The translations under genes and the position numbers were made by a program. From positions 1 to 8,252 of the forward strand of contig CAMDDI010000157.1 in assembly GCA_945890905.1 (NCBI GenBank): a DNA stretch of 8,252 bases, written 5' to 3'. This document shows, in pieces, positions 1-6,003 of the stretch. Positions within the stretch are counted from its first letter, which is position 1. Each line of letters opens with the position of its first letter. Source of the DNA: Bacteriovorax stolpii. GTDB lineage: Bacteria > Bdellovibrionota > Bacteriovoracia > Bacteriovoracales > Bacteriovoracaceae. The notes beneath the pieces were generated by a model. It saw only the letters and a program-made list of their open reading frames with translations. It was not told the DNA's origin and searched no databases.

Positions 1-195
1 AGCTTTCAAATCGAGTGCTTTAAAGCTGACTTTCGTCATGTAAATCAACAAGACGTCCACTTACAAAATGATATGGCATTTCTTATCTCCATTAATGGTC
101 AACTTTCACCCTTCGTCTCATCAGCTAAGCCCGTGACTAATTATGTCCATTCTGTTTCATACTTATCTCGGGTGGAGCAGTCTTCGGAATTTTAA
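1..195 (+). CDS. 3' end of an unidentified gene (partial at the window edge)
   Basis: The first reading frame is open from base 1 to a TAA at 193-195 and gives 64 residues. The peptide begins SFQIECFKADFRHVNQQD and ends SYLSRVEQSSEF. Its composition looks like an ordinary soluble protein, with mixed charged, aromatic and small residues and no simple repeats. The stop lies 16 bases before the preferred ATG of the CBS-domain gene at 212, as expected for two genes in one operon. No family is recognised. A run this long could arise by chance in AT-moderate DNA, so the call is tentative. Sequence upstream of the window would settle whether it belongs to a longer gene. Confidence 0.4.
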   Translation, partial: SFQIECFKADFRHVNQQDVHLQNDMAFLISINGQLSPFVSSAKPVTNYVHSVSYLSRVEQSSEF

Positions 196-211
196 AAGAT
201 ATTGGGAGAAA

Positions 212-694
212 ATGAGCACTGGAGCGACCAGGCCAGTTTGCCAGTGCAAAAAAAAATATCCGCTTGAGACGAGAAAGCGCTTCAGAGATATCTTGAGCAC
301 ACCTGTGAACATGATCCAGGCCGATTCTGCAGCTGAGATGGCCAAAGACCACGTGAGCTTAAATGAGGTTGCTATCATTTTTTTGCAAGTAAAGATAAAT
401 GCTTTGCCCATCGTGAATTCACAAAATGTTTTAGTTGGAATTGTCACTCAAAGTGACATCATAAAGTATGTGATGGAGACCACGGCCTTTCTCGCCAGTA
501 ATATTCAACATCATCGTACCAGAGGTGATCTAATTTCTTGCGATCATTACTTCAATCTAATACGAGTAGAAGTGAGAATGAATGGCCGTCTTAAATCGAG
601 CTTTTTTGATGATTTTAAAACAAACTTGCTTGAACTTGCCGAGCTCTCTTACTTAAGCAGTAAGAGCTCCGTATGTGCAGTGAGGGTTCACTAG
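212..694 (+). CDS. Small single-CBS-domain protein, probably decayed
   Basis: A CBS-type (Bateman half) domain is seen around residues 26-87 of the 160-residue product: RDILSTPVNMIQADSAAEMA, then INALPIVNSQNVLVGIVTQ and SDIIKYV. CBS domains normally occur as pairs of about 60 residues each that bind adenine nucleotides; only one is complete here. The ATG at 212 is preferred because GGGAG at 204-208 precedes it and the upstream open frame ends at 195. An ATG at 143 in the same frame would add 23 residues but overlap that upstream frame. About 12 extra residues (ADSAAEMAKDHV) sit where the first CBS helix should run on, as if the start of one CBS domain had been joined to the rest of a second by deletion. 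The last 35 residues (GRLKSSFFDDFKTNLLELAE and on) match the remnant at 5827-6003, so the C terminus may be unrelated to CBS. Whether it is still functional is uncertain. Confidence 0.55.
   Translation: MSTGATRPVCQCKKKYPLETRKRFRDILSTPVNMIQADSAAEMAKDHVSLNEVAIIFLQVKINALPIVNSQNVLVGIVTQSDIIKYVMETTAFLASNIQHHRTRGDLISCDHYFNLIRVEVRMNGRLKSSFFDDFKTNLLELAELSYLSSKSSVCAVRVH
584..656 (+). repeat. Direct repeat copy 1 (gene-tail repeat)
   Basis: Bases 584-656 match 5827-5899 at 64 of 73 positions without gaps, in the same orientation. Both copies are read in the same frame: GRLKSSFFDDFKTNLLELAE here and GRLISNSFDYFETNLLELTE there, each followed by LSYL. Two of the nine differences are silent and the protein motif is kept, so this is a duplicated coding segment rather than a non-coding repeat. 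After the repeat this copy soon ends in AVRVH and a stop, while copy 2 continues and contains AVRKH. That suggests copy 1 lost about 15 codons near its end. Confidence 0.8.
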
Positions 695-844
695 GCCAGC
701 CATCCCTGCCACCTGCATCGTCGTCACTTACCGCATTACCTTCCAACAAGTGGACAAGGTCAGCGACTCAGATTTTGAGGATTAATGTAATTTTAGACAC
801 TTCGCGAGTCAGTCTCACTAATTATTCCTCCATGTGACATTTTC

Positions 845-899
845 TGTAACATACTGTCGATTATTTACGAATAGTATGTTACAATAATTGTAACATACT
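845..899. promoter_or_regulatory. Three-armed AbiEi operator in the abiE promoter
   Basis: The 11-mer TGTAACATACT occurs at 845-855, as its exact reverse complement AGTATGTTACA at 873-883, and again directly at 889-899. Arms 1 and 2 form a perfect inverted repeat with a 17-base spacer. Arms 2 and 3 form a perfect 27-base palindrome (873-899) about a single central A. A good -10 hexamer, TACAAT at 880-885, lies inside the palindrome; no convincing -35 is seen. The third arm ends at the ribosome binding site. Antitoxins of the AbiEi family are known to bind inverted repeats upstream of their operon and repress it cooperatively. This arrangement fits that mechanism and would block both the promoter and the start of the transcript. 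Confidence 0.8.
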
Positions 900-903
900 G
901 GAG
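900..903 (+). promoter_or_regulatory. Ribosome binding site of abiEi
   Basis: GGAG lies five bases before the ATG at 909 and fixes that start. It directly abuts the last operator arm, so bound repressor would cover the leader DNA up to this point. Confidence 0.7.
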
Positions 904-908
904 AAAAT

Positions 909-1535
909 ATGGACGTTTTGGAGCTCCGCCGCCGGATTCCTACCAAGCACTTCGACTATCAAAAACTCATGGCCGAGGCCCAAGACCAGTCTCACCCCCG
1001 CCGCTTCGTCGGCACGCTGGTGAAGAAAGGGCACATCCTTCGGATCAAGAAAGGGCTCTACGCGTGGTCGGCCACCGTAGATCCGGCCCCCCTCTCCAAA
1101 GAAGTGCTGGCGAACCTTATCTACGGGCCCTCCTATGTGTCGCTCGAGTACGCTCTCGCCTTCTACGGGCTGATTCCGGAGCGAGTGGAGGCACTCACCT
1201 CGGTGACCGTAAAAAAAAGCAATCGGTTCGAAACACCGGTAGGGAATTTCACCTACGACCATCTTCATGAGGCGACCTACTCGTTGGGGATTCGGCTCCA
1301 TGTTCAAAGCAAGCAAATAAGTTTTCTGATAGCGACGCCGGAGAAGGCGCTCCTGGATGTGATCGCCCTCCGAAGCTTGAGCGTCGGTAATGACTTGCGG
1401 GAGTTTCTGGAGGGCGATTTGCGAATAGATCTCGAGGAATTTGAGAAGCTGGATCAATCGGCCTTGAAGGCCTTGGCCATCCACTACAAGTCACGCGCCG
1501 TGAAAGAATTTATGAAGCAGGTCAAACATGGATAA
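909..1535 (+). CDS. abiEi: AbiEi family antitoxin and transcriptional repressor (type IV toxin-antitoxin)
   Basis: The 208-residue product has the AbiEi layout. An N-terminal winged-helix region spans roughly residues 1-53 and ends in RRFVGTLVKKGHILRIKKGL followed by YAW, the typical helix, wing and 'G-x-Y' signature. A C-terminal antitoxin domain follows, with YGPSYVSLEYALAFYGLIPE (about 72-91) and ATPEKALLDVIALR (about 142-155), both hallmark stretches of the family. In known systems the N-terminal domain binds operator repeats, and the C-terminal domain neutralises the AbiEii toxin without a stable protein complex. GGAG precedes the ATG, and the toxin gene starts inside the last codons (ATG at 1528), indicating translational coupling. 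The gene is clearly richer in G and C than the DNA on either side, which points to acquisition from elsewhere. AbiE systems cause abortive phage infection or plasmid stabilisation in characterised hosts; which applies here is not visible. Confidence 0.9.
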   Translation: MDVLELRRRIPTKHFDYQKLMAEAQDQSHPRRFVGTLVKKGHILRIKKGLYAWSATVDPAPLSKEVLANLIYGPSYVSLEYALAFYGLIPERVEALTSVTVKKSNRFETPVGNFTYDHLHEATYSLGIRLHVQSKQISFLIATPEKALLDVIALRSLSVGNDLREFLEGDLRIDLEEFEKLDQSALKALAIHYKSRAVKEFMKQVKHG

Positions 1536-2394
1536 TGCCGTTTTACAGATGCTCGACGAGTACAAGTGCCAGACGGTGCAGGATTACGAGAATGCGCTCA
1601 AAGAGATCATGCAAGAGATCGCTCTCTTGGGACTGTGGCGGGCGAAATTTTATGAGCATGCGTTGTTCTATGGAGGAACCGCGCTGCGGATTCTTTATGG
1701 ACTGCCACGTTTCTCCGAGGACTTGGATTTTTCACTCTTGAAAGTCGATCCCGAGTTCGATCTTTCGGCCTATCACAAGGCCATTCGAGACGAGCTTGAA
1801 GCTTTTGGATTTGATGTTGAATTGCAGACTAAAGTGAAGACGAAGGACTCGGTGGTGGATTCGGCGTTTATTAAGGCCGAAACCAAAGTTCATCTTCTCA
1901 AAGTCCAAGCACCGGCGATCATCACCGCGCGGACCCAAGGGAATCAGGGTCTGAAGATTAAAATTGAAGTGGATACCAATCCACCTGGCGATCATGGCAT
2001 CGAAGTGCGCGATCTCTTTCGCCCGCTCCCCTTTCAAGTGAAGACCATGCCGATGCCGGATTTGTTCGCGGGAAAACTTCATGCCGTGCTCGCGCGCGCC
2101 TGGGGCCAGCGTGTGAAGGGCCGGGATTTCTACGACTACCTTTGGTATCTGGGGCGCAAGACCCCAGTGCATTTGAAACACCTGGAAGCACGCCTTGTGC
2201 AAAGTGGTCACCACGAAGGAATTCTCACTCCGAAGGCATTTCAAGACATGCTGTTGAAGAAATTCGGGGGCCTTGATGTGGAGAAGGCCAAGCAGGATGT
2301 GGCGCCGTTTCTCAATGACCGGGAGAAGGCGACACTTAATTTATGGGGCCAGGACTACTTTAAGAAGACTGTGGAGCGTTTAGAGATAGTTTGA
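1528..2394 (+). CDS. abiEii: AbiEii/AbiGii family nucleotidyltransferase toxin (type IV toxin-antitoxin)
   Basis: The 288-residue product carries the conserved motifs of the AbiEii (DUF1814) nucleotidyltransferase-fold family. Motif I is GGT at 49-51 with the metal-binding pair D65-L66-D67 in RFSEDLDFSL. Motif II is IKIEVDTNPP with E147 and D149. A third block is AGKLHAVLAR with K183 and R190, followed by GRDFYDYLWYL (198-208) with D200 and D203. All expected catalytic residues are present and the length is usual, so the toxin should be active. Family members transfer nucleotides; MenT relatives modify tRNA acceptor ends, and AbiEii has been shown to bind GTP. The substrate of this one cannot be read from sequence. 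Its ATG overlaps the end of abiEi by eight bases, keeping antitoxin and toxin synthesis linked, and the cassette ends at a hairpin about 40 bases downstream. Confidence 0.9.
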   Translation: MDNAVLQMLDEYKCQTVQDYENALKEIMQEIALLGLWRAKFYEHALFYGGTALRILYGLPRFSEDLDFSLLKVDPEFDLSAYHKAIRDELEAFGFDVELQTKVKTKDSVVDSAFIKAETKVHLLKVQAPAIITARTQGNQGLKIKIEVDTNPPGDHGIEVRDLFRPLPFQVKTMPMPDLFAGKLHAVLARAWGQRVKGRDFYDYLWYLGRKTPVHLKHLEARLVQSGHHEGILTPKAFQDMLLKKFGGLDVEKAKQDVAPFLNDREKATLNLWGQDYFKKTVERLEIV

Positions 2395-2432
2395 GGACGG
2401 GATTCTCTGGTGACACACCTGACACGAAGGAT

Positions 2433-2452
2433 GGCCTGAATTTCTTCAGGCC
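2433..2452 (+). terminator. Hairpin between convergent genes, probable terminator of abiE
   Basis: GGCCTGAA (2433-2440) and TTCAGGCC (2445-2452) form a perfect 8-bp stem with a 4-base loop. The following plus-strand bases are T-rich (CCTATTAATTCTTTAAATTT) but contain no strict T run, so termination may be partial. It lies 39 bases after the abiEii stop and 65 bases before the end of the converging minus-strand gene, so it could serve both. The plus direction has the better T content. Confidence 0.6.
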
Positions 2453-2516
2453 CCTATTAATTCTTTAAATTTGTATTCAGCTTTCAAGTCGATGATCAGA
2501 GATTTCGATTCATTTG

Positions 2517-3446
2517 TTAAAGAACTTGCTTTGTCATATTGACCATAGGGACAAGCTGTTCACTGCCTCTATTCCATCCCATAAAGAATCTACCATCGAT
2601 ACTGACGAAGTTTACTTGGTAAACACTATCTCCGTCAGTAATCAAGTCATATCTTTTGAAGCCGTGACCTTCGGGTACGAGCTTGATTGGTACTGTTCTT
2701 GGAATTTGACTTCTCATACCTCCACCGGAAAGCTGCTTGAGTGTGACCGTTTCAAGGATTTCATCGACAGCAATGACCTCGCCTGTTGACATTTCCCCAT
2801 GTCCGTTGAAAAGGAATCTGTGAGCAACGATGTCACCAACTCTTAGTTGGTTATTCGCGTAGTCTCTGTAAGTGTTTTCTGCATAGCTGATTTCATCTGC
2901 GGTTAGTGCAGGAACGATGCTTGAACGGCATTCAATTTCTGTGCTGAGCTGAGCGATTCGACCTTTTCTGACTTGGTTTAATTTTGTGTCTCCCTCTAAG
3001 TAGCAGTGGTCAAGTGTTGGGCACACGCTTTCTCTTAACTCTTCGGAGGTTTTTTTTCCCATCCGGTAGCCTAGGTAGTTTGATTTTCCAGGAACAATTT
3101 GGATGGATGAAAAGCAGTGGTTAAGGTTTCCGCAAGCATAGTTTACCGAGACATCAAGGAGCATTCCAATGAACCCAAGGCGAACTGGGTCACGGCGATC
3201 AATTTCAACGCATTCACTGAACTCTTTACTGCAACTCATCTGGGCCCTGCTCGAACTCGAGGCGCTAAATGTTTTGCTATCGATGACTTTGTCGGTATGT
3301 GCCCTCAGCACCTCGGTTTTTTCGAAGTGACACATATGTCTCTGTTGAATCGAGTCACCGACTTGCACGGGTAACAATCGGTCAGATTGAGCGAAGGCTC
3401 CAGTCGCGGCTATAGACAGAGTTAGGGTAAAGACAGTTTTCAACAT
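2517..3446 (-). CDS. Secreted cysteine-rich protein of unknown function
   Basis: The 309-residue product starts with a Sec signal peptide, MLKTVFTLTLSIAATGAFA, with likely cleavage after A19 (AFA before Q20). GGAGG sits four bases before the ATG, so the start is firm. The mature part has eight cysteines (39, 72, 79, 105, 111, 142, 148, 173), all in the N-terminal two thirds, suggesting disulfides in the periplasm or outside the cell. Three segments look like small beta-barrel (SH3/KOW-like) units: VGDSIQQRHMCHFEK from 29, VGDIVAHRFLFNGHGEMSTG from 203, and RYDLITDGDSVYQVNFVSID from 265. Each has a 'xxD-hydrophobic' turn followed by a strand and a second strand ending in basic or aromatic residues. 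No enzyme motif and no known family is recognised. It converges with abiEii and has about 740 bases of AT-rich DNA upstream. Confidence 0.75.
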   Translation of the reverse strand: MLKTVFTLTLSIAATGAFAQSDRLLPVQVGDSIQQRHMCHFEKTEVLRAHTDKVIDSKTFSASSSSRAQMSCSKEFSECVEIDRRDPVRLGFIGMLLDVSVNYACGNLNHCFSSIQIVPGKSNYLGYRMGKKTSEELRESVCPTLDHCYLEGDTKLNQVRKGRIAQLSTEIECRSSIVPALTADEISYAENTYRDYANNQLRVGDIVAHRFLFNGHGEMSTGEVIAVDEILETVTLKQLSGGGMRSQIPRTVPIKLVPEGHGFKRYDLITDGDSVYQVNFVSIDGRFFMGWNRGSEQLVPMVNMTKQVL

Positions 3447-3664
3447 AGATCCTCCAGGGATATTCTTTCGACTTAAGTATGCAGATCAATGCGCCCACAT
3501 CGATAACGTTTGTATTGACTTGATGGTATTGCAAATTTTGATCGCGCAGACAAACAGAGTAAATTTTTCAATTCGCAACTGTCGAATAAATTGACATTCA
3601 CTTCAAACCGAACATCATAATCAACCCACCCATAATACAGTACAAGTGCATCGAAAGTCTGGTG

Positions 3665-3718
3665 AACGGGGTTTGATCATAAGGGCGCAGGCTATTAGGG
3701 AATGATTCAGACCCCGTT
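3665..3718. repeat. Strong 16-bp hairpin with 21-base loop
   Basis: AACGGGGT (3665-3672) pairs exactly with ACCCCGTT (3711-3718). The stem continues inward through 3673-3674 with 3709-3710. After one bulged C at 3708 it goes on through 3675-3680 with 3702-3707, giving 16 pairs including two G-U. The loop (3681-3701) is purine-rich and contains GGGCGCAGGC. There is no T run directly after either side, so a simple terminator is unlikely. It could be a small structured RNA, a protein-binding dyad or a REP-like palindrome. Confidence 0.5.
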
Positions 3719-3797
3719 TCTGAACCATGTTTTGTTCGTCTATCGATCCATCTGAAAGAAATTAGACACTTAAAAAATATGCCTTAAAAGACAAAAA

Positions 3798-4044
3798 TTG
3801 TTCGCAGACAAATGGGGATAATTTAAACCATTGTTTTGATTTGATTTTAGAGAAAACATATTTTCCAATTGAACTCTGAAAGACATTTTAGATCCCTTAG
3901 AAAAAGAGATTTCAAATCAATCAAGATTGATAGAAATACTTTTGCTCCAAAACCTCTAGATTTAGTATGAGCATGCTGGATTTTAAAACTGAAACACCAT
4001 ATCGAATATAGACGTTTAAAAAATCCTCAGTTGTCTGCGAACAA
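3798..4044. mobile_element. 247-base inverted-repeat element, possible MITE-like relic
   Basis: TTGTTCGCAGACAA at 3798-3811 recurs as its exact reverse complement at 4031-4044. The match continues inward with 13 of the next 17 bases, so the two termini (3798-3828 and 4014-4044) agree at 27 of 31 positions. The middle of the element holds a perfect 7-bp dyad, ATCAATC/GATTGAT (3916-3922 and 3925-3931), nearly at the exact centre, with further imperfect pairing outward from it. The interior has no coding potential and is AT-rich. This is the shape of a small non-autonomous transposable element or of a long RNA hairpin. I see no clear target-site duplication, so mobility is unproven. Confidence 0.5.
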
Positions 4045-4177
4045 ATAAAGAATTTCCATCATTTTCAACTTCCTCGTTGGTGCTGATGGTGGTCATCATG
4101 CATAGATCAAGCTTTCTCATTTTTATAAACATACCCAACCATAATTGTAATTTAATAAAGTACCTCCTTCTTCCGAT

Positions 4178-4181
4178 GGGG
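4178..4181 (+). promoter_or_regulatory. Ribosome binding site deciding the lipoprotein start
   Basis: GGGG within GATGGGGATT lies five bases before the ATG at 4187. A TTG at 4184 directly before it is in frame but sits too close to this site and only adds one residue, so ATG 4187 is preferred. Confidence 0.5.
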
Positions 4182-4186
4182 ATTTG

Positions 4187-5809
4187 ATGAATACTAAAAC
4201 TCTCCTTTTGCTGTGCCTCACAGGCCTGCTCTCATCATGTGCCACTAGCTACCACGAGACCTCTCTTGGGCTTCGCCGCTATGTAAACATCAATAAGCAT
4301 GATAAGGCCTTAAAGCTGCTTAAAAAGAGTCCCCTGGCCGAGGATAAGAATTCAAAACTTCTTTATTTAATTGAGACGGGTCTCCTTGAGCATTATCAAG
4401 GCAACTTTGCTGGGTCCATTGCGGCCTTTAGTGAAGCTAAGGAACTCAACGATCGCCAGTACACTAGCAGTGCCTCAGGAAAAATTAAATCCGTGGTACT
4501 CAATGATGCTTCGGATGTTTATTACGGCGAGAAGTATGAAACTTCTTTGATCTATTTTTATCTTTCTCTCAATTATTATCTGCAGGCCGAGAAAGAACTC
4601 GATGGTATTAAGCGCAAAGCACTCCTCGCTCAAGCTCGCTCAGAGATATTAGGCTGGGATTCTTACCTCACTGAAATGAAGCAAGAGCGCGCAGGCCAAG
4701 CACTTTTTAAAGAAGATCTCTTGGCCAAAACTTTTGGAGCTCTCGTTCATGAAGCTCAAAATAATAGTAAGGACGATCAGATAGCCCTTCAACTCTATCA
4801 AGATGCTCGCTCAGTGTTTTTTAAAAATTACAATCTCTTCCCTTCTTATAATGACTCGTTCAAAATCTTCCGCGAAAACTTCGCCAACTTCCATAAAATC
4901 TCTGAAAAAGAAGTCAGTGGGAAATATGTATTGGCGACTAAGCATAGTGAAGCTTTAAGTGAATTTCTGACCACTAAAATTCTTCTCCTCACAAAGAAAA
5001 TCAGGCCCCAGGATTTAAAAAATCAAACCGCAAAACTCAAACCTTCACCAGCCGTACTCAAAGAGATCAATCAAGTGCGCGGTCAAATTACCTTTCTCGT
5101 TCAAGAAGGCCTGATCACTGAAAAGAGTGCCAAAAAGTATGTCTTCCCTATTGATCTAGGTCCTCAAGCGGGTTTTGGGGCGATTGTGGGAATGGGAAAT
5201 CATATCGAGTTTGAACTTCCCCAAATCGAAGGATCTCCTAAATTATCCGAAGGAAAACTCCAGGCCCTAGATCCTTCAGGACATGTGGTGAGCGAGAGTC
5301 CACTTTCAGTCGTGGCACCTATTGCCGAGTTGGCCGAACAAGCGATTAACGAACACTCTACCGCCATTGCGGCCAAAACTGCAGCTCGTATCACAACTAA
5401 ATATATCGCACTTCTCGCCGCCAGTTACGCCAGCTACAATGCGGCCTCTCGCGAGAAAAATGGTGGGATCGCCATGCTCGTCGTCATGGCAGCTCATGCA
5501 GGGGGTGTGGCCGCCATTAATGAAAGTGAAAAAGCCGATGTGCGCTTTTGGAGTACCCTTCCTTCAAATATTCGCATGGGACATCTGAGTGTTCCGGATG
5601 GAATTTACAAATTTCGTGCCGTGTATAGCGACGGAAGAATTACCGAATTAGGTGGTCAACAAATTGTTAAAGGTCAGCTCGCCTTTGTGATGAACAATCA
5701 ATTTCTCAAATCAAGCTCGATAAAAGCTGACACGCCCGAGTTAACATCAGCAGTCGATAAAATAAAAAAGATTTCAAGTCCCTACGGAGATGATCGTAAT
5801 AAACCATGA
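4187..5809 (+). CDS. Outer-membrane lipoprotein, TPR-like N-terminal half and COG3014-like C-terminal half
   Basis: The 540-residue product begins with a lipoprotein signal, MNTKTLLLLCLTGLLSSC, with lipobox LSSC and lipidated C18. Residues +2 and +3 are A and T rather than D, which favours transport to the outer membrane. Residues about 25-260 are helical with repeated TPR-like spacing (for example LLYLIETGLLEHYQGNFAGS, then SLIYFYLSLNYYLQAEKELD), suggesting protein-protein contacts. The C-terminal half has a glycine-rich stretch (GPQAGFGAIVGMGN, about 324-337) and two hydrophobic, alanine-rich segments near 401-418 and 425-443. It then has ADVRFWSTLPSNIRMGHLSV and PDGIYKFRAVYSD. That end resembles COG3014, uncharacterised lipoproteins that in some proteobacteria lie beside LpoB-type penicillin-binding-protein activators. 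The partner genes are absent here, so a wall-related role is only a guess. It stands alone in its orientation, between the inverted-repeat element and a gene remnant. Confidence 0.7.
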   Translation: MNTKTLLLLCLTGLLSSCATSYHETSLGLRRYVNINKHDKALKLLKKSPLAEDKNSKLLYLIETGLLEHYQGNFAGSIAAFSEAKELNDRQYTSSASGKIKSVVLNDASDVYYGEKYETSLIYFYLSLNYYLQAEKELDGIKRKALLAQARSEILGWDSYLTEMKQERAGQALFKEDLLAKTFGALVHEAQNNSKDDQIALQLYQDARSVFFKNYNLFPSYNDSFKIFRENFANFHKISEKEVSGKYVLATKHSEALSEFLTTKILLLTKKIRPQDLKNQTAKLKPSPAVLKEINQVRGQITFLVQEGLITEKSAKKYVFPIDLGPQAGFGAIVGMGNHIEFELPQIEGSPKLSEGKLQALDPSGHVVSESPLSVVAPIAELAEQAINEHSTAIAAKTAARITTKYIALLAASYASYNAASREKNGGIAMLVVMAAHAGGVAAINESEKADVRFWSTLPSNIRMGHLSVPDGIYKFRAVYSDGRITELGGQQIVKGQLAFVMNNQFLKSSSIKADTPELTSAVDKIKKISSPYGDDRNKP

Positions 5810-5826
5810 GAAATTTCCGAGAGTAG

Positions 5827-5899
5827 GGCCGCCTTATATCGAATTCTTTTGATTATTTTGAAACAAACTTGCTTGAACTTACCGAACTCTCTTACTTAA
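5827..5899 (+). repeat. Direct repeat copy 2 (gene-tail repeat)
   Basis: This stretch is 64/73 identical to 584-656, in the same orientation and reading frame, 5.2 kb away. It is the better-preserved copy because its frame runs on for another 34 codons after the repeat. Confidence 0.8.
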
Positions 5900-6003
5900 A
5901 AGAGTTCATCCTAAATATCCAGAATGGAAAATATCCTGGTTATGCCGTTAGAAAACATAATTCTGGCAAGTTTCCTACTCACGATGGATTAATCATTAAT
6001 TAA
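5827..6003 (+). pseudogene. Remnant: C-terminal end of an unknown gene
   Basis: After an in-frame TAG at 5824-5826 the frame is open to TAA at 6001-6003, giving 58 residues with no start codon. It begins GRLISNSFDYFETNLLELTE, continues through LSYLKEFILNIQNGKYPGYA, and ends HNSGKFPTHDGLIIN. The first 73 bases repeat the end of the CBS gene at 584-656 in the same frame, with protein-level conservation, so this was once coding. The original 5' part has been lost; the lipoprotein stop is only 17 bases upstream. Its end overlaps the converging mazF gene by 15 bases. The family is not recognised. A very short functional peptide is possible but no ribosome binding site or start is seen. Confidence 0.6.

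Larger units (their letters stand above)
3447..4186. other. 740-base intergenic region between divergent genes
   Basis: No reading frame here looks like a gene. The region is AT-rich. It must hold the promoters of the minus-strand secreted protein and the plus-strand lipoprotein gene, but I could not place convincing -35/-10 pairs. It contains a long hairpin at 3665-3718, a copy of the TTAGACAC motif at 3762-3769, and a 247-base inverted-repeat element at 3798-4044. Confidence 0.6.

Noticed and set aside
696..786. Short open frame ending in TYRITFQQVDKVSDSDFED and TAA
   Set aside because: It reads somewhat like protein and may be another gene scrap, but it is too short, has no start, and matches nothing I recognise.
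879..1484. Long open frame on the minus strand inside abiEi
   Set aside because: It lies wholly opposite a gene with clear AbiEi family features, and it follows from that gene's GC-rich codon use.
1732..2244. Open frame on the minus strand inside abiEii
   Set aside because: It is antisense to a gene with all catalytic motifs of its family, and shows no signal, ribosome binding site or family resemblance of its own.
2514..2789. Plus-strand open frame opposite the end of the secreted protein
   Set aside because: It is antisense to a gene with a firm start, signal peptide and good ribosome binding site, and has no ribosome binding site itself.
4184..4186. TTG as the start of the lipoprotein gene
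   Set aside because: The ATG directly after it has better spacing from GGGG and gives a standard lipoprotein signal; the TTG adds only one residue.
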